Below are positions 1-4,422 of a DNA stretch of 7,212 nucleotides, piece by piece. The position numbers and the translations under genes are program-made. This stretch comes from Piscirickettsiaceae bacterium (GTDB lineage Bacteria; Pseudomonadota; Gammaproteobacteria; Thiomicrospirales; Thiomicrospiraceae), in the NCBI GenBank assembly GCA_021767305.1, contig JAASTL010000035.1, positions 1 through 7,212 of the forward strand, written 5' to 3'. The notes beneath the pieces were generated by a model. It did not search any database, was not told the DNA's origin, and worked only from the letters and a program-made list of their open reading frames with translations. Position 1 is the stretch's first letter, and each line of letters opens with the position of its first letter.

Positions 1-971
1 ATATGAATATCTAAGCCAAGCGGTTCATCAGAGTTATTTAGCTTAGTCGATTCATAAGTCAAAGGATTAATAGGTGCCCAATTACCTTCATTCAACCCAG
101 CTGTAAAGACAATTGAGCCCGCCCTTTGATTGGGAATGACATTTAAGGTGGTGGCATTGATCTGCTCACTGCTCGCACCATTAACACTGAAGGTCAAGGT
201 TTTGCTGTCTGAATCCACCGCTTCTACTTGAGCACTATGAATATAGTTTATGCCGTAATTGGCAAAGGCATTACCAAATGTGTCCGCTTCAACCGTAATC
301 GCTGGATTGGCATCCAAAACCGTAATTGAACAACCAGTAAAACCTTTGCTATTTTGCAAATAATCTGCCACTACACAAGCGCGCTCATAAGGTCCAGGAG
401 GACAACGATAAGGTGCTTTTGGCACCGTCATCACAAAACTGTCGCCATCTTGCATGGCATCAATTTGCGCTTTGAGTAAATTAGTTTGTTCACCGGCTTT
501 CCATGCGTGCGGAACTTTTTCAAAGTCGTGCCCTGGCACGGCATCAAAATCGATTCCAGGCGCTAACACCAGCTTGTCATAAATCATTGTTGACCCATCA
601 CTAAGGCTAATAGTTTTGGTATTGTTATCTACCGCCGTTACTGTCTCATGCACTATATTCACTGCATATTGCTGACTATGGTTGATATAGTTGAAACTTA
701 AGTCTTCTGTGGTCTTTTGACCATTCAACACCAAATTACTAAGTATCGGTGAAACATAGGTTGAATTAGGTTCAATAATGGTGACTTGAACACTTAACCC
801 GCCCCACATTTTTAGATATTTTGCGACGGTTGCTCCGGCAAAACCGCCACCGACAACAATGATATGTGGCGTTGTTGAGTCTGCGGCTCGGGTCAAGCCC
901 GGCATGCTCATCGCAGCTAATCCCAGACCAAGAGATTTAAGTAGGTTTCTTCGTGTTAATTGTGCTTGCAT
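1..971 (-). CDS. fccB: FccB-like flavoprotein of flavocytochrome c sulfide dehydrogenase family, second copy, 3' end cut by window edge
   Basis: The first 323 codons are present without a stop; about 100 C-terminal residues, with the second FAD motif, lie outside the window. The N-terminus has a Tat signal (TRRNLLK, residues 6-12) with likely cleavage after A30. A Rossmann FAD motif GGGFAG is at 41-46, followed by ATVAKYLKMW and IIEPNS. The FccB signature RCPPGPYER has Cys190 and Glu196. These features match periplasmic FccB, which oxidises sulfide and reduces a partner cytochrome c. Odd points: the residue corresponding to the covalent-FAD cysteine is Pro75, and the position of the second disulfide cysteine is Ala299 (NWAPINPLTYES). 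Two extra cysteines, C199 and C214, are present. The start is supported by GGGAG 8 nt upstream. The gene begins 18 bp after the cytochrome gene at 990-1958, so the two are probably co-transcribed. It is a paralogue of the gene at 2334-3722. The family is secure; the substrate is not. Confidence 0.9.
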   Translation of the reverse strand, partial: MQAQLTRRNLLKSLGLGLAAMSMPGLTRAADSTTPHIIVVGGGFAGATVAKYLKMWGGLSVQVTIIEPNSTYVSPILSNLVLNGQKTTEDLSFNYINHSQQYAVNIVHETVTAVDNNTKTISLSDGSTMIYDKLVLAPGIDFDAVPGHDFEKVPHAWKAGEQTNLLKAQIDAMQDGDSFVMTVPKAPYRCPPGPYERACVVADYLQNSKGFTGCSITVLDANPAITVEADTFGNAFANYGINYIHSAQVEAVDSDSKTLTFSVNGASSEQINATTLNVIPNQRAGSIVFTAGLNEGNWAPINPLTYESTKLNNSDEPLGLDIH

Positions 972-989
972 TTTAATCTCTCCCTTACC

Positions 990-1958
990 TTAATCATCGT
1001 CTTCTTCAGATTCAGGCTGTGTTGCTAGCCAGGCAGCCAATGCTTCAATCTCTGATAAAGTGTAACCATGCGCTTGGGCTTGCATAATCAGGTCTTCTTC
1101 ACCGTCTTGAATCTCTAGCATTTCTTCCACTAATTCAGATGCGCTCTCTCCGGCAATACTATCCCAGCTATTGGTCGAAGAGCCATTAGTACCATGACAC
1201 TGAGCACACTGAGAGGCGAGTAATCTCCCCGTAGTTACCGAGTAATTTGTTACTGGCGTATAGTCTGTGATTGAGCTTGAATCTTCATCGTCAACACCAT
1301 CATTATCATCATCGCGATCATAAAGGTCGTCTATGCCATCTCCGTCACTATCTTCATCAGCATGATAATCCTCGTCTTCAGAATTGAAGATACCGTCATC
1401 ATCATCGTCATCATAGGCATCCGGAATACCATCACCATCGACATCCAACGGGTCATAGTTCACACTTCTGAGTACCACACCATCCGGCAAGCTTAAAGAC
1501 AAGGTGAAAGGAGTATCAATCACGCCGTCATCATCCACATCCACAGTATCTCTACTCATGGGCAAATCAATATAGCCCAGCGCAAAATCACTTGATAAAT
1601 TAATCAAACCGCTGGTAACTAAACCTGAATTAATCTGGATAGGACTAATGACACGGGTAGGAACATCGTCTTCGTGAGTTGTCATCACTAGATGGCAGTC
1701 AATATTATTTGGCAGGTCAATACTGAATGGGTGCTCATCCGTACCATTGTCAGTGGAGTTGACGTGATGGTAGGAACCATCAGCACAAAACGCCTCGATT
1801 AGTGTTCCTGGAACGGTTCCTGAGACGGTACTGGTTGTACTGCTGGACACAGTAGTATCAGTTGCTGTATCACTACTACTTCCACCGCCACCACAAGAAG
1901 CTAACAGCACTGCACTGGTCACTCCAGATAATATAAATATGGATTTTCTTACTAACAT
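990..1958 (-). CDS. Lipoprotein mono-heme cytochrome c with calcium-binding Asp-rich (TSP3-like) arm
   Basis: A 322-aa exported lipoprotein: signal peptide with lipobox LLASC, lipidated Cys22 followed by Gly. Next come a Gly/Ser/Thr linker (about 23-46), a beta-rich domain (about 47-170) with one Cys pair (C58, C88) that could form a disulfide, and Asp-rich DxDxDG repeats (about 140-148 and 172-227). A C-terminal class I cytochrome c domain has CAQCH at 251-255 and a likely distal ligand Met292 (LIMQAQAHGYT). The tail is acidic. The heme domain resembles that of the cytochrome at 3725-4150, so it probably accepts electrons from the FccB encoded directly downstream. The arm is unusual for an FccA-type subunit and suggests a Ca-stiffened spacer between membrane anchor and heme. 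ATG at 1958 has GGTGA 5 nt upstream; an in-frame GTG at 1967 (three residues longer, AGGA 10 nt upstream) is an alternative. The N-terminal domain family is not recognised. Confidence 0.88.
   Translation of the reverse strand: MLVRKSIFILSGVTSAVLLASCGGGGSSSDTATDTTVSSSTTSTVSGTVPGTLIEAFCADGSYHHVNSTDNGTDEHPFSIDLPNNIDCHLVMTTHEDDVPTRVISPIQINSGLVTSGLINLSSDFALGYIDLPMSRDTVDVDDDGVIDTPFTLSLSLPDGVVLRSVNYDPLDVDGDGIPDAYDDDDDDGIFNSEDEDYHADEDSDGDGIDDLYDRDDDNDGVDDEDSSSITDYTPVTNYSVTTGRLLASQCAQCHGTNGSSTNSWDSIAGESASELVEEMLEIQDGEEDLIMQAQAHGYTLSEIEALAAWLATQPESEEDDD
1278..1445 (-). repeat. Asp-codon-rich segment encoding thrombospondin-type-3-like calcium-binding repeats
   Basis: This part of the cytochrome gene encodes residues about 172-227, with successive DVDGDG, DDDDDDG, DSDGDG and DDDNDG motifs. 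This Asp-x-Asp-x-Asp-Gly pattern is known from EF-hand-like and thrombospondin type 3 calcium sites. A further single motif (DVDDDG) lies at 1515-1541. At the DNA level it is a run of ATC/GTC triplets, densest at 1395-1414, which could be prone to slippage in multiples of three. Calcium binding is inferred from the motif only. Confidence 0.75.
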
Positions 1959-1986
1959 AATTTTCACCAGACTATTTTCCTAGCCA

Positions 1987-2026
1987 GATAGCGACCATTT
2001 TTTCCAACTTCTTTAAGGTGGCTATC
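1987..2026 (-). promoter_or_regulatory. Inverted repeat in the leader of the second cytochrome gene
   Basis: Minus-strand arms GATAGCCACC (2017-2026) and GGTCGCTATC (1987-1996) pair over 10 positions with one mismatch around a 20-nt loop. The structure ends about 28 nt before the ATG at 1958. No T-tract follows, so it is not a typical terminator. It could be a leader hairpin or an operator. Confidence 0.35.
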
Positions 2027-2121
2027 TCACTATAAATTATTAAGAATGATTAGAAATAAACTTACTTTGTTTAGTGAATTATCTAGCAATAAAAACCCTA
2101 TTTATAGTAGGCAAATGTTAC

Positions 2122-2141
2122 TTTAAGACATAAGTCCTAAA
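2122..2141 (-). promoter_or_regulatory. Short hairpin in the intergenic region
   Basis: On the minus strand TTTAGGAC and GTCTTAAA pair over 8 positions (one G-U) around a TTAT loop. On the plus strand the same position is an A-C mismatch, so RNA pairing favours the minus strand. No T-run follows. It may be a protein-binding site or part of the module 2 leader. Confidence 0.3.
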
Positions 2142-2232
2142 ACAATAAAGCCCATAAACAAAGGGATAGAGCAAAGTAAAAAGATTTTAAAATCCAAAAC
2201 TGAGTTTTAAATTTGGCATGAGTTGAGAAAAC

Positions 2233-2309
2233 AAAACTGCCCATTGAAGTTACAACCCGAATATTTCAAATTAAGTATTTCAAATTGAATCTTCAAAATA
2301 GGCAGTTTT
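2233..2309 (-). terminator. Probable intrinsic terminator of the first flavocytochrome module
   Basis: On the minus strand, downstream of the fccB stop codon, AAAACTGCC (2301-2309) pairs perfectly with GGCAGTTTT (2233-2241). A second 6-bp stem, TTGAAG with CTTCAA (2291-2296 and 2244-2249), lies inside it around a 41-nt loop. The T-rich run TTTTGTTTTC follows immediately. On the plus strand the stem ends in a T6 run, so it may act in both directions. The large loop is atypical. It contains an 11-nt direct repeat, TATTTCAAATT, at 2262-2272 and 2276-2286. Confidence 0.55.
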
Positions 2310-2333
2310 TTAACATGAGTCAGTAGAGAAAAA

Positions 2334-3722
2334 TTAACCCCACGTATCTGCAAACAGATTATTACCCCATTGCAACATTGGCTCAAAATAATCCATTGAT
2401 GGTTCTGGAGCGACTTTGAAAGCGGTTCTTTGTAATGGTTCTTCAGGGTTAGCTTCAGCGTCATAGCGGTAGCTATTGGAAATCCAATTGACTTTATCTC
2501 TGCTCAACATGGCAAAGCCACCTGCCGTGAAAATTGGTTTCTGATAAATAGGTTCTCCTGCCAGAGTTCGGAGCATGGCATCAGCGCACACTTTGGCTTG
2601 AGAGTTAGCCATTTGCCCAGCTTTTGAGAGTGCAGAACCTTGAGAGTCACCCAAGATATAAATATTGTTTTTACCTGCTACCGTTGATTCAAAGGTTAAG
2701 GGGTTAATCGGTGCCCATAACTCACCATCAGGCACTAAGCCAGCCTCAAACACGAGAGGAGCGGCTTTGTTATCAGCAATTAAATTGATTACATCGGCAC
2801 TGATTGTGGTGGTGTCTGGCTCTTCACCGATTACCGCCCCTGTTTCATCTCGAATTAAAGTGGCATAGGTTATGGAACGACCTTCGCCATTTTCATCACC
2901 CGAGGTGACGCTTTTAACTCGTGCGTTGACGATAAACTCAATGCCTAATTCATCAAATAGCGCATGGAACATCTCTTGTTCATGCGGCAGACGAATCAAT
3001 ACATCGGGCTGAGTATCTAAAATCACAACACGAGGGTTTTTACCTTGCGCTCTTAATAAATCCGCAACTGAAGTTCCTCTCTCGTATGGCCCTGGAGGGC
3101 AACGGAATGGATAAGTAGGCACCGTAATCACAAAGGTACCATCTTGAGGAAACTCTGCTAGCTGCTGTTTTAATAGCAATGCTTGATCACGGCCACCCCA
3201 AGCGTGCGGAATTTTTTCTTTATCCCAACCTTCAATGTCTACAAAATCAATCCCTGGAGACAGAATCAACTTATCGTAGGCAATTGTGGTCGAACCATCA
3301 CCTAGGGTTACCGTTTGTGCTTCTGAGTCAATCGCGGTGACTCGGTCTTGCACCCATTCAACGCCATGCACTTGAGTTAAACGATCATAATTAAAGCTAA
3401 TGCGATCAACCTCCAAAGCGCCTGTGACCACCATGCCACTCATAATGGGTGACATAAACTCTGCATTGGGTTCAATCATGGTGACATTCACCGTTAGACC
3501 AGAATCTTTACTCCACATTTTTAGGTACTTAGCCACAGTCGCACCGCCGTAACCGCCACCCACAACCACGACATTCAATTCAGCAGGGGCGGCATTCGCT
3601 GAGATAAAGGGTAGAGCCGCAAAACCAAATGTACCTAATGCTACTCCAGCACCGGCTTTCAAAAAGTTTCTTCTAGACCAGATTGCTTGGCGAACTTCGG
3701 TATCAATATTTACATTGCTCAT
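2334..3722 (-). CDS. fccB: FccB-like flavoprotein of flavocytochrome c sulfide dehydrogenase family, first copy (complete)
   Basis: A 462-aa periplasmic flavoprotein. The Tat signal SRRNFLK is at 16-22, with likely cleavage after ANA at about residue 44. The N-terminal Rossmann FAD motif GGGYGG is at 55-60, RCPPGPYERG carries Cys208 and Glu214, the second FAD motif is in NNIYILGDSQGSALSKAGQMANSQAKV (352-378), and the C-terminal NNLFADTWG ends like FccB. Classical FccB oxidises sulfide and passes electrons to the FccA cytochrome. Compared with the remembered Allochromatium sequence, the covalent-FAD cysteine is Pro92 and the second disulfide cysteine is Ala337 (LWAPINPLTFES). FAD is therefore probably bound non-covalently, and the redox disulfide is absent. 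The only other cysteine is C379. The start has AGGAG 7 nt upstream, overlapping the end of the cytochrome gene 2 bp away, so translation is probably coupled. The family is secure; activity as sulfide dehydrogenase is not. Confidence 0.93.
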   Translation of the reverse strand: MSNVNIDTEVRQAIWSRRNFLKAGAGVALGTFGFAALPFISANAAPAELNVVVVGGGYGGATVAKYLKMWSKDSGLTVNVTMIEPNAEFMSPIMSGMVVTGALEVDRISFNYDRLTQVHGVEWVQDRVTAIDSEAQTVTLGDGSTTIAYDKLILSPGIDFVDIEGWDKEKIPHAWGGRDQALLLKQQLAEFPQDGTFVITVPTYPFRCPPGPYERGTSVADLLRAQGKNPRVVILDTQPDVLIRLPHEQEMFHALFDELGIEFIVNARVKSVTSGDENGEGRSITYATLIRDETGAVIGEEPDTTTISADVINLIADNKAAPLVFEAGLVPDGELWAPINPLTFESTVAGKNNIYILGDSQGSALSKAGQMANSQAKVCADAMLRTLAGEPIYQKPIFTAGGFAMLSRDKVNWISNSYRYDAEANPEEPLQRTAFKVAPEPSMDYFEPMLQWGNNLFADTWG

Positions 3723-3724
3723 TT

Positions 3725-4150
3725 CTATTCTCCTGCTGCATAGTCGACTTTTGGATAGTAGCTTTTCAATAACTCTACCTCTTCTGGTGTGTAAGCCAAT
3801 GCGTGCATGTGCATGACATTATCAGCATAAGTTTCACTTTGATAATCCTGCATAGCAGAAGTAATACCGCGGTCAGAACCCCACAAATCAGGCCAGTTTC
3901 TCACTGCTACACCATAGGTTCCGTGACACTGGGCACACTGTGCGGCTAATTGTCTGGCTCCCGGTTCCAAGCTATTTTCATTAACACTAATCGCGGCATA
4001 ATCGACACTCGATATATCGAAATAGATACCACTATCATCAGATTCAACAAACTCATTTGAACTGTCAGAATCCCACCAATCACAACCACTTAAAACCAAC
4101 ACCGGAATGATTAAGACAAACACTCTTAAAATAGACTTAGTTATTTTCAT
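3725..4150 (-). CDS. Mono-heme cytochrome c lipoprotein, electron partner of the adjacent FccB
   Basis: A 141-aa protein: signal peptide with lipobox VLSGC (lipidated Cys23), an acidic linker (about 24-60), then a small class I cytochrome c domain. CAQCH at 72-76 binds the heme, and Met113 in NVMHMHALAYT is the likely distal ligand (Met115 is possible). The residue after the lipid cysteine is Asp, which in E. coli retains lipoproteins in the inner membrane. It lies 2 bp upstream of fccB and should accept electrons from it, taking the place of FccA. Unlike the soluble two-heme FccA of Allochromatium, it has one heme and a lipid anchor. The start is set by AGGAGG 6 nt before the ATG at 4150. 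An in-frame GTG at 4165 would put that ribosome site inside the gene and is rejected. The gene heads the module 1 operon. Confidence 0.9.
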   Translation of the reverse strand: MKITKSILRVFVLIIPVLVLSGCDWWDSDSSNEFVESDDSGIYFDISSVDYAAISVNENSLEPGARQLAAQCAQCHGTYGVAVRNWPDLWGSDRGITSAMQDYQSETYADNVMHMHALAYTPEEVELLKSYYPKVDYAAGE

Positions 4151-4156
4151 AATTTC

Positions 4157-4162
4157 CCTCCT
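4157..4162 (-). promoter_or_regulatory. Ribosome binding site fixing the cytochrome start
   Basis: A perfect AGGAGG lies 6 nt before the ATG at 4150. It would be inside the reading frame if the upstream GTG at 4165 were used, so it decides the start. Confidence 0.85.
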
Positions 4163-4167
4163 CACTA

Positions 4168-4187
4168 TGTAAATACCAGTATTTACA
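4168..4187. promoter_or_regulatory. Perfect palindrome, putative operator of the flavocytochrome operon
   Basis: Minus-strand arms TGTAAATAC and GTATTTACA are perfect inverted repeats of 9 bp around the 2-nt centre TG. The site sits between the predicted promoter (4195-4222) and the ribosome binding site, covering roughly +1 to +20 of the expected transcript. Binding there by a dimeric repressor would block transcription. As RNA it could also form an 8-bp stem with a CTGG loop just before the Shine-Dalgarno sequence. I cannot assign it to a known regulator. Confidence 0.6.
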
Positions 4188-4194
4188 CCTACAG

Positions 4195-4222
4195 ATTAAA
4201 GGGTTATTAATGACATAAGCAA
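4195..4222 (-). promoter_or_regulatory. Candidate sigma-70 promoter of the flavocytochrome operon
   Basis: On the minus strand TTGCTT (4217-4222) and TTTAAT (4195-4200) are separated by 16 nt. The -10 matches TATAAT at five of six positions; the -35 matches only in TTG. The expected start, near 4188, is next to the palindrome, consistent with an activator- or repressor-controlled promoter. Confidence 0.4.
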
Positions 4223-4319
4223 TAATTGATTTGGATAAAAGGTAGAGCATAGAAGACTGTTGTCATAACTCCTCACCCTTAGGTGTGATTTACTGAAACC
4301 AAGCTAGAAAATTATTGCT
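4218..4319. repeat. Ten-bp inverted repeat flanking the divergent promoter region
   Basis: AGCAATAATT (4218-4227) and AATTATTGCT (4310-4319) are exact reverse complements 82 nt apart. The left arm overlaps the -35 of the candidate flavocytochrome promoter. They could be paired operator half-sites joined by looping, but an AT-rich 10-mer can recur by chance. Confidence 0.25.
4260..4289 (+). promoter_or_regulatory. Weak candidate promoter for the mechanosensitive channel gene
   Basis: TTGTCA (4260-4265) matches the -35 consensus at five of six positions. TGTGAT follows at 4284-4289 after 18 nt and matches the -10 at four. No better plus-strand pair was seen between 4190 and 4420. Confidence 0.2.
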
Positions 4320-4406
4320 ACCAACGCATACAAATATGGGAAAATCTTCACTGGCTGGACTAAAACATCAACCAATAAAAGCCTCCTCAATACCATTCGT
4401 CAACCA

Positions 4407-4414
4407 GGGAAGGA
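4407..4414 (+). promoter_or_regulatory. Ribosome binding site supporting a TTG start for the channel gene
   Basis: GGGAAGGA lies 8 nt before the TTG at 4423. The in-frame ATG at 4336 has no Shine-Dalgarno sequence and would put about 29 poorly motivated residues in front of the signal peptide. This favours TTG. Confidence 0.55.
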
Positions 4415-4422
4415 TTACCACC

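Larger units (their letters stand above)
1959..2333. other. Intergenic region between the two flavocytochrome modules
   Basis: This 375-bp AT-rich stretch separates the stop of fccB copy 1 from the start of the second cytochrome gene. I see no convincing gene. It holds the terminator-like stem of module 1 (2233-2309), the perfect palindrome GATTTTAAAATC (2183-2194), an AAAACT-G-AGTTTT inverted repeat (2196-2208) and two hairpins listed separately. Possible minus-strand -10 boxes are TATAAA (2101-2106) and TATAGT (2029-2034), but neither has a good -35. A promoter for module 2 is likely here because a terminator-like stem precedes it; its exact position is not resolved. Confidence 0.6.

Noticed and set aside
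1394..1414. Short tandem repeat as a possible CRISPR or mobile-element trace
   Set aside because: It is a codon repeat for aspartate inside an intact gene, with no spacer structure or flanking duplications.
2207..2464. 85-codon minus-strand open frame
   Set aside because: It overlaps the terminator-like stem and the 3' end of fccB in another frame. The product is low-complexity with no domain or ribosome site, so it is a shadow frame.
2665..2868. 67-codon plus-strand open frame
   Set aside because: It lies antisense and wholly inside fccB copy 1, with no recognisable product.
3725..4165. Longer form of the first cytochrome starting at GTG 4165
   Set aside because: The strong AGGAGG site would fall inside the coding frame. 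The ATG at 4150 has ideal spacing and gives a normal signal peptide.
4271..4288. CRP-like site in the CTCACCCTTAGGTGTGA region
   Set aside because: The half-sites are in the opposite orientation to TGTGA-N6-TCACA, and the inverted repeat needs a bulge to pair.
4336..4422. ATG 4336 as start of the channel gene
   Set aside because: No Shine-Dalgarno sequence precedes it, and it adds about 29 residues before an otherwise normal signal peptide. It is kept only as an alternative.
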